Source of the DNA: Microbacterium aurantiacum
Lineage (GTDB): Bacteria; Actinomycetota; Actinomycetes; Actinomycetales; Microbacteriaceae
Direction of reading: 5' to 3'
NCBI RefSeq assembly: GCF_021654035.1
Contig: NZ_JAJPDW010000001.1
Location: 930,001 to 994,000, forward strand
Length of the DNA: 64,000 nt
The notes below the pieces were generated by a model, which did no database searches, was not told the DNA's origin, and saw only the letters and a program-made list of their open reading frames with translations. Below are positions 1-7,598 of the stretch, one piece after another (position 1 is the stretch's first letter; every line of letters begins with the position of its first letter). Position numbers and translations under genes: made by a program.

Positions 1-165
1 GACGGCGACGAGCCGTGCGATTGACGCCCGGGTCGCGTCGAAGGCCTCCCATGTCGGGGGATCCGGATCGAAAGTCGCGTTCCCCGCCCGGATCCCCTCA
101 CGGTAGATCTCCTCGACCGCCGGCCAGTCGGCCTCGACGAGGGGGCGGATCCGCACCCCGCTCAC
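1..165 (-). CDS. GNAT acetyltransferase, ArsN1/phosphinothricin-acetyltransferase-like (partial)
   Basis: Partial gene: the first 55 codons are present and the 3' end runs off the left edge. The start is GTG at 165, whose GTGA overlaps the TGA stop (164-162) of the arsR remnant, so the two were co-transcribed. The visible N-terminus reads VRIRPLVEADWPAV, then EEIYREGI, GNATF and TWEAFDA. This is the opening of the phosphinothricin N-acetyltransferase branch of GNAT enzymes, which includes ArsN1 of arsenic islands. Known members acetylate the free amino group of phosphinothricin or arsinothricin with acetyl-CoA. The arsenic neighbourhood favours an ArsN-type role, but the acetyl-CoA binding loop is outside the window, so substrate is inferred. 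Its promoter was probably the lost arsR promoter. Confidence 0.75.
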   Translation of the reverse strand, partial: MSGVRIRPLVEADWPAVEEIYREGIRAGNATFDPDPPTWEAFDATRASIARLVAV

Positions 166-476
166 GCGCGGAGGAAGCCGGCGGCGCGGGCGAGGGCGGC
201 CGGCTCCACGCGGTAGTAGGCCCAGCGGCCGCGCTGTTCGCGAGAGGCGAGCCCGGCTTCGACGAGGAGACGCATGTGGTGCGACACGGTCGGCTGCGCG
301 AGCCCCACGGGGGCGGTGAGGTCGCAGATGCACGCCTCGCCTCCCTCGGAGGAAGCGATCAGCGACATCAATCGGACGCGGGTGGGGTCGCCGAGCGCCT
401 TGAAGATACGGGCGATTGGCTCCGCGTCGGCGGGCGACAGGGCGATTGCGTCCGCCGGTGTCGCGCACGTGGTCGA
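162..476 (-). pseudogene. arsR: ArsR-family metalloregulator lacking its start codon
   Basis: In this frame the protein reads IFKALGDPTRVRLMSLIAS, then EACICDL and a helix-turn-helix (QPTVSHHMRLL), a typical ArsR winged helix with a CxC-like metal pair (ACIC). The C-terminus is complete (stop 162-164). Going upstream the frame stays open to a TGA at 516-518, but it contains no ATG or GTG, only a CTG at 440 and a TTG at 371 that would cut into the first helices. The sequence upstream of about 476 belongs to the opposite-strand flavoprotein. I read this as an arsR whose start codon and promoter were deleted. A CTG start at 440 would still give a near-complete regulator, so activity cannot be excluded. 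Confidence 0.7.
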
Positions 477-1710
477 AGCCGGTGCGGGCCCGGCATCCGC
501 CGTCGCCGAGTGGGATCACGTGCGACTCTTCTCCGAATGGCCGGAGGTCATCGACGCCGCTGCGGCGCGGTTGCTGAGGTCCCGGGGCTGGACTGCCCCG
601 ACGTCCGGCTACCCCACGGGTGCGCAGTGGATCTCGGGGTACCTCGTCCCGCTCGCGGACGCGGTGGGTGACCGTGTCCGCTACGACGCGCGCGTCACCG
701 GGGTGTCCCGTGTCGGCCGCGACCGCCTCGTCGACGCGGGGCGCGGGGACCAGCCCTTCGTCGTCCACGTGCAGTCCGCGGACGGCGCGGAGGAGCGCCT
801 CCTCGGCCGGGCTGTCGTGGACGCATCGGGCACGTGGGGATCGCCGAACCCCGCCGGGGCCGACGGGCTGCCGGCGATCGGCGAACGGGCGGCGACCGAC
901 CTGCTGTCCTATCGGATCCCCGACTTCCGGGACCGCGCGGGTTTCGAGGGCCGGCACACCGTCGTCATCGGGTCCGGCCACTCCGCGATCACCGCCGTCC
1001 TCGCCCTGGCCCGGATGGCCCGACGGGACCCGGAGACGCGTGTGACGTGGGCGCTGCGGCGCGCTGACGCCGGCGGCGCTTACGGTGGCGGTGCGGGCGA
1101 CGAGCTCCCCGCCCGCGGCGCGCTCGGTCGGCGTGCGCGCGAGGCCGTCGACGCGGGCCTGGTCGAGCTCGTCATCGCGTTCCGCGTCGAACGCGTCGAA
1201 CGCGACGAGGCCCGGGTCTCGCTGGTCGCCGAAGACGGTCGCAGGCTGATGGCCGATCGCGCCGTCGTCCTCACCGGATTCCGCCCCGACCTGTCGTTCC
1301 TCAGTGAGGTGCGCCTGGACCTCGATCCGACGCTGCAGGCGCCCCGCCGCATCGCGGCGGAGATCGATCCGAACGCCCACTCCTGCGGATCGGTGGCGGC
1401 CACCGGTGCGGTCGACCTCGCTCAGCCGGAGCCGGGGTTCTACCTCGTCGGGGCGAAGTCGTACGGTCGCGCACCGACGTTTTTGGCCCTCACCGGCTAC
1501 GAGCAGGTCCGCAGTGTCGTGGCCGAACTCGCCGGCGACCGGGAGGCGGCGCGGCGCGTGGAGCTCGTTCTCCCCGACACCGGGGTGTGCGGCGGTGCGG
1601 GACTCTTCGACGCCCCGGCCGCGACGTCCGACGGGGGTGGATGCTGCGCGGTGCCGTCCGTGCCGGCCTCCGGAGTGTTGCAGATCGGTCGCGCCCCCGC
1701 GCAGGTGTGA
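469..1710 (+). pseudogene. FAD/NAD(P)-binding flavoprotein of ars operons, N-terminally truncated
   Basis: The frame carries the body of an ars-linked flavin monooxygenase/oxidoreductase: VRLFSEWPE near its start, TSGYPTGAQWI, a DASGTWG motif, and a second Rossmann site VVIGSGHSAITAV (bases ~961-1000) for NAD(P)H. The C-terminus keeps DTGVCGGAG and a CC pair. The first Rossmann motif (GxGxxG), which binds FAD and should precede the VVEAGAGP strand, is missing. At that point the sequence switches to the opposite-strand arsR. The frame happens to stay open upstream to an ATG at 274, but those codons are antisense to arsR and not family-like. GTG 469 is the first plausible start inside family sequence. 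Without the FAD-binding loop the product should be inactive. Confidence 0.7.
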
Positions 1711-1743
1711 GGGACGGAGGACGCCGTCGACGTCCCGCCCGGA

Positions 1744-2469
1744 TCAGGACCGGGCGTCGGCGGTGGTGACCACCGCGGGATCCGGCGCGGCGACCGGGAA
1801 GAGGAGGCGCACGACGAGCAGTCCGACCGCGGCGCCGACCAGCTGCGCGCCGATGAACGCCGGGGCGGATGCCGGGGCGATCCCCGCGAAGGTGTCGCTG
1901 AACATGCGTCCGATCGTGATGGCGGGGTTGGCGAAGCTCGTCGACGACGTGAAGAAGTACGCGCCGCCGATGTAGGCGCCGACCGCCGGTGCCGCCCACG
2001 CGGAGCGCCCGGTGCGGACGAGCGCGAAGATGACGGTGATGAGCCCGGCGGTGGCGACGACCTCCGAGAGCAGGAGGTTGACCGCTGACCGGTCGGTCGT
2101 GCTCCAGGCGATCGCCGGAGCGTCGAACATGAGGTTCGCGAGCACCGCGCCGGTGATGCAGCCGGCGATCTGGGCGGGAAGATAGCTCGCCGCCGTCGCC
2201 CACGAGCGGCGATGGAGGAGGATGTCGACGACGGTGACGACCGGGTTGAAGTGCGCCCCCGAGACGGGCGCGAAGACGAGGATGAGGACTGTCAGGCCGA
2301 AGGCCGTCGCAAGGGCGTTCTCCAGCAGTTGCAGGCCGGTGTCGCCGGGCGAGAGGCTCTGCGCGGCGATTCCGGAGCCGATGACGACGACGGCGAGTCC
2401 GGCGCTGCCGAGGAACTCGCCGGCCAGGGCGCGCGTGGAGGGGTTCATGCGAGGGGACCGTTCGGGCAC
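1744..2469 (-). CDS. aqpS: Aquaglyceroporin / MIP channel, AqpS-like
   Basis: A 241-residue membrane channel of the MIP family with about six hydrophobic segments and the two half-helix motifs: NPV in SGAHFNPVVT and NPA in SFANPAIT. The altered first motif and the ars setting match AqpS, known from rhizobia to let arsenite made by ArsC flow out of the cell. No ArsB or Acr3 pump is visible, so this is the probable As(III) exit. I chose GTG 2469 because a TATGGT box (2476-2481, minus) lies 6 bases before it, the leaderless spacing used throughout this window. ATG 2448 is the alternative but has no Shine-Dalgarno. It is divergent from the ArsR-ArsC fusion and shares a 45-bp regulatory gap with two operators. 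Confidence 0.85.
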   Translation of the reverse strand: MPERSPRMNPSTRALAGEFLGSAGLAVVVIGSGIAAQSLSPGDTGLQLLENALATAFGLTVLILVFAPVSGAHFNPVVTVVDILLHRRSWATAASYLPAQIAGCITGAVLANLMFDAPAIAWSTTDRSAVNLLLSEVVATAGLITVIFALVRTGRSAWAAPAVGAYIGGAYFFTSSTSFANPAITIGRMFSDTFAGIAPASAPAFIGAQLVGAAVGLLVVRLLFPVAAPDPAVVTTADARS

Positions 2470-2471
2470 GC

Positions 2472-2487
2472 ATAGACCATAGTCGAT
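2472..2487 (-). promoter_or_regulatory. ArsR-type operator 1 over the aqpS promoter
   Basis: ATAGAC-CATA-GTCGAT is a 6-4-6 inverted repeat with one mismatch. It contains the TATGGT -10 box of aqpS (2476-2481 read on the minus strand), so a bound repressor would block aqpS directly. It is one of three copies of the same operator in the cluster. Confidence 0.6.
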
Positions 2488-2500
2488 GTTTCCGGCGCGG

Positions 2501-2516
2501 ATAGACTGCCGTCTAT
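2501..2516 (+). promoter_or_regulatory. ArsR-type operator 2 and leaderless promoter of the ArsR-ArsC fusion
   Basis: ATAGAC-TGCC-GTCTAT is a perfect 6-4-6 palindrome. Inside it TAGACT (2502-2507) is a -10 box placed 7 bases before the ATG at 2515, and the last two bases of the palindrome are the first two of the start codon. Promoter, operator and start of a leaderless mRNA are therefore stacked, which implies autorepression by the fused ArsR domain. Confidence 0.7.
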
Positions 2517-3435
2517 GGATTCCGTCGAGCAGATGCGCGTTCTCGGCGACCCGACGCGCGTGCGCATCCTCGCCCTGATCCGAACCGCGCCCGACGGGCG
2601 TGCGCTCGTCGGCGATCTCGCCCGCGCGCTCGACCTCCGGCAGCCGACCGTGAGTCACCACATGAAGGCGCTCGCCCACGCCGGCATCGTCCATCGCGAC
2701 CCCGATGGCCGCCGCGTCTGGTACTCCATCGCCCCCGACGTCGCCGAGCGCGTGGAAGCGGTCCTGGGTGCCGGCGATGCGGTCGACGGCCCCGCGCCGG
2801 ACCTCGATCGCATCGCGTCCGACCTCGACATCCGGTTCCGCGGGGTGTTCGCCCGCGAGACGGTCCGCGCCGTCGTCGGTGAGAGCTACGACCTCCTCGC
2901 AGCCGCGGGGCCGCGCCCCCTGCTCACGAGCAGATCGGCCTCCTTCGCGGCATCTCGACTGGAAGCGCTCGCGCGCGCCGGTGACGCGGAGGCGCGAGTG
3001 TCGGATGCCGTCCCCACCGTGCTGTTCGTCTGCGTCCAGAACGCCGGACGCTCGCAGATGGCCGGGGCGATCCTCCGGCGTCTCGCGGGGGATGCCGTTC
3101 GCGTCCGGACCGCCGGCTCTCGTCCCGCCGCCGAGGTCCGTTCGGCGATCGCGGCATCGTTGGACGAGATCGGGGCGGCTCTCGACGGCGAGTTCCCCAA
3201 GCCCCTCACCGACGACGCGGTGCGCGCCGCGGACGTTGTGGTCACGATGGGCTGCGGCGACGCATGCCCCGTCTACCCGGGTCGCCGGTACCTGGATTGG
3301 GATCTCGAAGATCCCGTCGGAGCGTCGCCCGAGCGGATCCGCGCGATCCGCGATGACATCGAACGACGGGTGCGCGCGCTCTTGGGTGAACTCCTCTCGG
3401 ATCGTTCGCTCGCCGTTCACCCAATCGATAGATGA
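2515..3435 (+). CDS. ArsR-ArsC fusion: metalloregulator joined to LMW-phosphatase-type arsenate reductase
   Basis: A 306-residue fusion. Residues 1-85 are an ArsR winged helix (MRVLGDPTRVRILALI, recognition helix QPTVSHHMKAL). Residues ~95-155 form a helical segment like the N-terminal extension of actinobacterial ArsC (GVFARETVRAVVGESYDLL). Residues ~165-300 are an arsenate reductase of the low-molecular-weight tyrosine phosphatase fold: the P-loop CVQNAGRSQMA, then MGCGDACPVYPG with the two resolving cysteines and YLDWDLEDP. In actinobacteria such enzymes often use mycothiol or thioredoxin as reductant. The ArsR half lacks the CxC pair seen in the remnant at 162-476, so its As(III) ligands, if any, lie elsewhere. 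It reads as sensor and enzyme in one chain and is presumably autoregulated through the operator overlapping its start. Confidence 0.9.
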   Translation: MDSVEQMRVLGDPTRVRILALIRTAPDGRALVGDLARALDLRQPTVSHHMKALAHAGIVHRDPDGRRVWYSIAPDVAERVEAVLGAGDAVDGPAPDLDRIASDLDIRFRGVFARETVRAVVGESYDLLAAAGPRPLLTSRSASFAASRLEALARAGDAEARVSDAVPTVLFVCVQNAGRSQMAGAILRRLAGDAVRVRTAGSRPAAEVRSAIAASLDEIGAALDGEFPKPLTDDAVRAADVVVTMGCGDACPVYPGRRYLDWDLEDPVGASPERIRAIRDDIERRVRALLGELLSDRSLAVHPIDR

Positions 3436-3443
3436 AGGTCTAT
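3428..3443 (+). promoter_or_regulatory. ArsR-type operator 3 with promoter for the downstream arsC pair
   Basis: ATAGAT-GAAG-GTCTAT is the third 6-4-6 copy (one mismatch). It overlaps the stop region of the fusion gene and a TATGCT -10 box (3441-3446). Transcription would start near 3453, leaving a short leader with a purine-rich GAGAGAAAGCGAG ribosome site before ATG 3472. Confidence 0.6.
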
Positions 3444-3471
3444 GCTTTCCCGTGAGAGAAAGCGAGACCCC

Positions 3472-3885
3472 ATGACCGCCACCCCCACCGTCCTGTTCGT
3501 CTGCGTCCACAACGCCGGCCGCTCGCAGATGGCCGCCGGCTACCTGCGCGAGCTCGGCCGGGGTGAGATCGAGGTTCTTTCCGCGGGCTCCGCGCCGAAG
3601 GATTCGATCAATCCCGTCGCCGTCGAGGCGATGGCCGAAGAGGGCATCGACATCGCGGCGAACACGCCCAAGGTGCTCACGGTCGAGGCCGTCAAGGAGT
3701 CCGACGTCGTGATCACGATGGGCTGCGGCGACGCGTGCCCGATCTTCCCCGGTAAGCGCTACGAGGACTGGGAGCTCGACGATCCGGCCGGTCAGGGCAT
3801 CGAGGCCGTCCGCCCGATCCGTGACGACATCCGTCGCCGCGTCGAGGCCCTCGTCGCCGATCTCCTCCCCGCACGGACCGCCTGA
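3472..3885 (+). CDS. arsC: Arsenate reductase ArsC, LMW tyrosine-phosphatase type
   Basis: 137 residues, the usual length for a stand-alone thioredoxin/mycothiol-dependent arsenate reductase. The catalytic P-loop CVHNAGRSQMA is near residue 11, the redox motif MGCGDACPIFPG near residue 80, and YEDWELDDPAG follows. It reduces As(V) to As(III) in the cytoplasm. ATG 3472 is preferred over ATG 3442, which would put the start inside the -10 box; a GAGAGAAAG ribosome site precedes 3472. Its stop overlaps the next start by one base (TGATG), so it forms an operon with the following arsC. Confidence 0.92.
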   Translation: MTATPTVLFVCVHNAGRSQMAAGYLRELGRGEIEVLSAGSAPKDSINPVAVEAMAEEGIDIAANTPKVLTVEAVKESDVVITMGCGDACPIFPGKRYEDWELDDPAGQGIEAVRPIRDDIRRRVEALVADLLPARTA

Positions 3886-4580
3886 TGAGCACTGGGCGCG
3901 GGCAGGCGCCTCTCCTGTCGCCGGATGCCGTCCTCCACCGCGCGGCCGAGCGCCTGGCCCTCCAGTTCACCGGCATGGTGAGCGAGGAGACCGTCGAGCG
4001 CGTGGTCTACGAGTCCTACACCGCGCTCGGGCGCACGGCGCGGGTCTCGACCCACCTCGCCTCCCTCGCGGAGAAGTTCGCAAGGGACCGGCTCACCGCT
4101 CTCGCCCAGTCCCGCGGGTTGATCGTCAAGACGGTTCCCGAGGTGCTGTACGTCTGCGTGCAGAACTCGGGCCGCTCGCAGATGGCCGCAGCCCTCACGC
4201 GCCACCTCGCGGGCGACCGGGTCCACGTCCGCTCCGCAGGTTCGCAGCCCGGTGAGGGGATCCTCCCGACCGTCGTCGAGGCGCTCGCCGAGATCGGAAT
4301 CGACGTGTCGGAGGAGTTCCCGAAGCCCCTCACCGACGACGTGGTCCGCGCCGCGGACGCGGTCATCACGATGGGCTGCGGAGACGCCTGCCCGATCTAC
4401 CCGGGCAAGCGCTACCTCGACTGGGAGCTGACCGATCCCGCCGACCTGTCGCTCGCCGACGTGCGGGTGATCCGCGACGACATCCGCGCGCGGATCGCGG
4501 ACCTCCTCGACGAGCTGGGCGCGACCGGGGGGCTCGCGGCGGGCGTCTTACCGGAGCCGATCTCCGACCGGCTCCGGTAA
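3885..4580 (+). CDS. arsC: Arsenate reductase with N-terminal three-helix extension
   Basis: 231 residues. Residues 1-80 are the helical extension common in actinobacterial ArsC proteins (FTGMVSEETVERVVYESY, then a run ending LAEKFARDRL). Residues ~85-215 are the LMW-phosphatase reductase domain with CVQNSGRSQMA, ITMGCGDACPIYPG and YLDWELTDPA. This is the third ArsC module in 2 kb and, apart from lacking the HTH, has the same layout as the C-terminal two thirds of the ArsR-ArsC fusion, so the two are likely paralogues. It is translationally coupled to the upstream arsC. The last 13 codons form one arm of a hairpin that also contains the TAA stop. Confidence 0.92.
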   Translation: MSTGRGQAPLLSPDAVLHRAAERLALQFTGMVSEETVERVVYESYTALGRTARVSTHLASLAEKFARDRLTALAQSRGLIVKTVPEVLYVCVQNSGRSQMAAALTRHLAGDRVHVRSAGSQPGEGILPTVVEALAEIGIDVSEEFPKPLTDDVVRAADAVITMGCGDACPIYPGKRYLDWELTDPADLSLADVRVIRDDIRARIADLLDELGATGGLAAGVLPEPISDRLR

Positions 4581-4581
4581 G
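4547..4581 (+). terminator. 13-bp perfect hairpin across the arsC stop codon
   Basis: CTTACCGGAGCCG (4547-4559) pairs perfectly with CGGCTCCGGTAAG (4569-4581) around a 9-base loop. No U-tract follows, so it may be a GC-rich terminator or an mRNA 3'-end stabiliser. Its right arm also supplies a TAAGAT -10 box (4578-4583) for the small ORF that follows. Confidence 0.5.
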
Positions 4582-4589
4582 ATGGCGCG

Positions 4590-4727
4590 GTGCGATTCCT
4601 GCGTGAGATGACGACCCCGGCCCCCGCGCCGGCGTTCTCCGTCCCGCTGCACACCGGCACCAACGGCTACATCTCCCGCTGGGGCGCGAACCTGTCCGGC
4701 AGCGCGCCGGCATCCGTTCTCCGGTAA
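4590..4727 (+). CDS. Unrecognised 45-residue leaderless small protein (candidate)
   Basis: GTG at 4590 follows a TAAGAT -10 box (4578-4583) by exactly 6 bases, the leaderless arrangement seen repeatedly in this window. The frame runs 45 codons to TAA 4725-4727. The peptide starts VRFLREMTTP, has a PAPAPAF stretch, then HTGTNGYISRWGANLSG, with no obvious membrane segment. I do not recognise a family. The ORF is bracketed by direct copies of CTCCGGTAAG (4572-4581 and 4719-4728), the second of which contains its stop. It could be a real small gene of the ars region or a remnant between repeats. Nothing else occupies 4728-4805. Confidence 0.4.
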   Translation: MRFLREMTTPAPAPAFSVPLHTGTNGYISRWGANLSGSAPASVLR

Positions 4728-4805
4728 GCGCCGGCTGGGGTCATCGCACGCGTGGCGAGATGACCGCGGACCGACCGGCGAAGCTGCAACGGATGAGGTA
4801 CGCGG

Positions 4806-7598
4806 ATGCTGTGGGCATCTCTGATTCTTGTCGGCGCCACGTGCGCCGTCGCCGCGCCGGTTGCGCGCGCCGCGGGCCGGGCCGCCGGATGGTGGCTCGC
4901 GCTTCCCCTGGTCGTGGCCGCCGGAATGCTGGCGACGCTCGGCTCCGGGACGGTGTGGGTGCCGTGGATGCCGACCCTCGGGGTGGGCTTCGGTCTCCGC
5001 CTCGACGGGCTCTCGCTGCTGTTCTCGCTGATCGTCCTGGTGATCGGTGCGCTGGTGCTGATCTACTCGGCGCGGTACCTGCCGAGGGGCCCGAACGCGT
5101 CCTTCTTCGTGTTGATGACCGGCTTCGCCGCGGCGATGCTGCTCCTCGTCCTCGCCGACGACCTCGTGCTGATGTTCGTGGCCTGGGAGGCGACGACCCT
5201 CTGCTCGTTCTTCCTCATCGCGCGGTCCGGCAAGGATGCGCGTGAGCCGGCGATCCGCACCCTCCTCGTCACCGCCGCGGGCGGCCTGAGCCTCCTCGCC
5301 GCGGTCGTGGTCATGTGGGTGGGAACCGGGACGACCCGCATCACCGACGTCCTCGTCTCCGACGCCTGGGCCCAGCCCGGATTCGCGATCCCGGTGGCGC
5401 TGCTCCTCGCCGGAGCGGTGTTCACCAAGTCGGCCCAGTTCCCGTTCCAGGCGTGGCTCCCCGACTCGATGGTCGCCATCACCCCGGTCTCGGCGTACCT
5501 TCACGCCGCCGCGATGGTCAAGGCCGGCATCTACCTGGCCCTGCTGTTCTCCCCGGCCCTCGCCGGTGAGCTCGTCTGGTCGAGCCTGCTCATCACCTCC
5601 GGTCTCATCACGGCCGTCTTCGGCGCCGTCACCGCCCTCCGCCAGACCGACCTGAAGGCGCTCCTGGCCTACTCCACGATCAGCCAGCTCGGGCTCCTCG
5701 TCGCCATGATCGGCGTCGGCACCCCCGAGGCCCTCACCGCCGCCGTCGTCCACACCGTCGCCCATGCCCTGTTCAAGGCGGCGCTGTTCATGCTCATCGG
5801 GGTCATCGACCACGAGGCCGGCACCCGCGACATCCGTGAGCTCGCGAACCTCCGGATCCGGATGCCGATCACCATCGGCGCGCTCGCGCTGGCCGCGGCG
5901 TCCATGGCCGGCATCCCGCCGCTGCTCGGGTTCGTCAGCAAGGAGTCGATGTTCGCGGCGTTCGTGGAAGCACCCGGGCCGGTGTGGTTCCCGGTGGTGC
6001 TCACGGTCGTCGGAGCCCTCACCGCGGTGTTCACGTTCGCCTACTCGGGACGCATCGTCGTCGGCGCCCTCGGCGGGCGGAACGCGACTCGGAGCATCCC
6101 GGAGGCACCGGCGCTCTTCTGGGGCGCTCCCGGACTCCTCGCCGCCGCCGGTCTCGTCCTGGGAGTCCTGCCCTTCCTGCTCGACGACCTCGTCGCGGGT
6201 GCAGCGACGTCCGCGGTCGGCTCTCCGGTGGACGCGTATCTCGAGCTCTGGCACGGGTTCAACCTCCCGCTCGCGGTATCGGCCGTCGTCATCGCCCTGG
6301 GGACGGCGATGGTCGTCGGTCGTGCGCGCGTGGAGCGGGTGACCGCGGTCCTTCGCTCGCCCGTCTCGGGGCTGGCGGTCGTCGACGCCACGCGCGCCGG
6401 CATCATCCGCTTCGGCGGGATGGTGGGACGCACGACCGGCACGACCAAGCCCGCACTGCACCTCGGCATCCCCGTCGCCGTCCTCATCGTCATCGCCGCC
6501 GTCGGCGTCTTCACGGTCCCGCGGCTGCCCGCGGTGGTCGGCGACCCGACCGAGCCGATCGACTGGCTGCTGCTCGCCCTCGTCGCGGCAGGGACGATCG
6601 CCGCGGTCCGCGCCCGCACGCGGATCGCCGCGGTCGTGGTGACCGGTGTGGTGGGAACGAGCATGACGGTGTGGTTCTTCGTCCTCGGGGCTGCCGACGT
6701 CGCGATGACCCAGCTCCTCGTCGAGATCCTCACCGTCTGCGTCATGGTGCTGCTGCTGCGCCGACTCCCGCGGGAATTCGCGCCGTCGCGGGCGAAGCGC
6801 CGCCGTATCCTGCCCGCGGCCCTCGCCCTCGGCGCAGGAGCCGCCACGACCCTGGGCGTCTGGGCGCTCACCGGGCGTCGCGAGATGTCGCCGGCGGCGG
6901 AGTTCTACCTCAGCGAGGGCGAGACCCTCACCGGCGGGGCGAACATCGTCAACACGATCCTGGTGGACTTCCGTGCGTTCGACACGCTCGGCGAACTCAC
7001 CGTCCTCGGTGTCGCGGGGATCGCGATCTCGGCGCTGCTGTATTCGCGGCGCCCGACGCCGGTGCGGTCGGCCCGACTCCTCCGCGGCACCCCGCTGTCG
7101 GATGCCGCCCACAACAGCGTCTTCGTCCGCACCGTCGCACGCATCCTGGTGCCCGCGATCGTCATCCTCTCGGTGGTCCTCCTCGTTCGCGGACACCAGG
7201 AGCCGGGGGGCGGGTTCATCGCCGCCCTCATCGGCGGTGCCGGCTTCGCGCTGCTCTACCTCGCCGCCCCGAGCGAGTCCGCCGCGCGCATCCGCTGGCC
7301 CTTCCTCGCCCTCATCGGAGCCGGCATCGTGGTCGGCACCGGAACCGGTCTCCTCGGGTACTTCGACGGCTCGTTCCTCCGGCCGCTCAGCATCGACATC
7401 CTCGGGACCAAGCTGACCACCGCGCTCGTCTTCGACGTGGGTGTCTACTTCGCCGTCGTCGGCGTCGTGCTGACCGCTCTGAACCTCCTCGGCCGGCAGC
7501 ACCACACCGAACGGGAGGAGGGCGGATCCGAGCCGGATCCGAAACCCGACCGGAATCCGAAATCCGACCGCGCCTCGAGAAAGGTGGCCTCGCGATGA
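4806..7598 (+). CDS. mrpA: Na+(K+)/H+ antiporter subunit A with fused MrpB domain
   Basis: 930 residues. The first ~500 residues are the complex I NuoL/ND5-like proton-channel domain: about 14 hydrophobic helices, a conserved Glu in FVAWEATTLCSFFLI, and FPFQAWLPDSMVAITPVSAYLHAA with the essential Lys/Glu set. The next part carries the MrpA C-terminal DUF4040-type segment (DVAMTQLLVEILTVCVMVLLL). The last ~130 residues are an MnhB domain (VLLVRGHQEPGGGFIAAL). A-B fusion is known in actinobacteria and explains the absence of a separate mrpB. It starts the operon and ends in ATGA overlap with mrpC. The complex exports Na+ (or K+) for protons at the cell membrane for pH and salt homeostasis. Confidence 0.95.
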   Translation: MLWASLILVGATCAVAAPVARAAGRAAGWWLALPLVVAAGMLATLGSGTVWVPWMPTLGVGFGLRLDGLSLLFSLIVLVIGALVLIYSARYLPRGPNASFFVLMTGFAAAMLLLVLADDLVLMFVAWEATTLCSFFLIARSGKDAREPAIRTLLVTAAGGLSLLAAVVVMWVGTGTTRITDVLVSDAWAQPGFAIPVALLLAGAVFTKSAQFPFQAWLPDSMVAITPVSAYLHAAAMVKAGIYLALLFSPALAGELVWSSLLITSGLITAVFGAVTALRQTDLKALLAYSTISQLGLLVAMIGVGTPEALTAAVVHTVAHALFKAALFMLIGVIDHEAGTRDIRELANLRIRMPITIGALALAAASMAGIPPLLGFVSKESMFAAFVEAPGPVWFPVVLTVVGALTAVFTFAYSGRIVVGALGGRNATRSIPEAPALFWGAPGLLAAAGLVLGVLPFLLDDLVAGAATSAVGSPVDAYLELWHGFNLPLAVSAVVIALGTAMVVGRARVERVTAVLRSPVSGLAVVDATRAGIIRFGGMVGRTTGTTKPALHLGIPVAVLIVIAAVGVFTVPRLPAVVGDPTEPIDWLLLALVAAGTIAAVRARTRIAAVVVTGVVGTSMTVWFFVLGAADVAMTQLLVEILTVCVMVLLLRRLPREFAPSRAKRRRILPAALALGAGAATTLGVWALTGRREMSPAAEFYLSEGETLTGGANIVNTILVDFRAFDTLGELTVLGVAGIAISALLYSRRPTPVRSARLLRGTPLSDAAHNSVFVRTVARILVPAIVILSVVLLVRGHQEPGGGFIAALIGGAGFALLYLAAPSESAARIRWPFLALIGAGIVVGTGTGLLGYFDGSFLRPLSIDILGTKLTTALVFDVGVYFAVVGVVLTALNLLGRQHHTEREEGGSEPDPKPDRNPKSDRASRKVASR

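Noticed and set aside
274..468. N-terminal extension of the flavoprotein frame to ATG 274
   Set aside because: These codons are antisense to the arsR coding sequence and carry no FAD-binding features, so they are not a natural N-terminus.
1490..2473. Arg-rich minus-strand frame overlapping the aquaporin
   Set aside because: A +1/-1 frame shadow of aqpS; the aquaporin frame has the NPV/NPA motifs.
4548..7505. 985-codon open frame on the minus strand opposite mrpA
   Set aside because: Composition is an Arg/Asp/Gly-rich antisense shadow with no family motif, while mrpA on the other strand has clear membrane helices and motifs. High GC makes such frames common.
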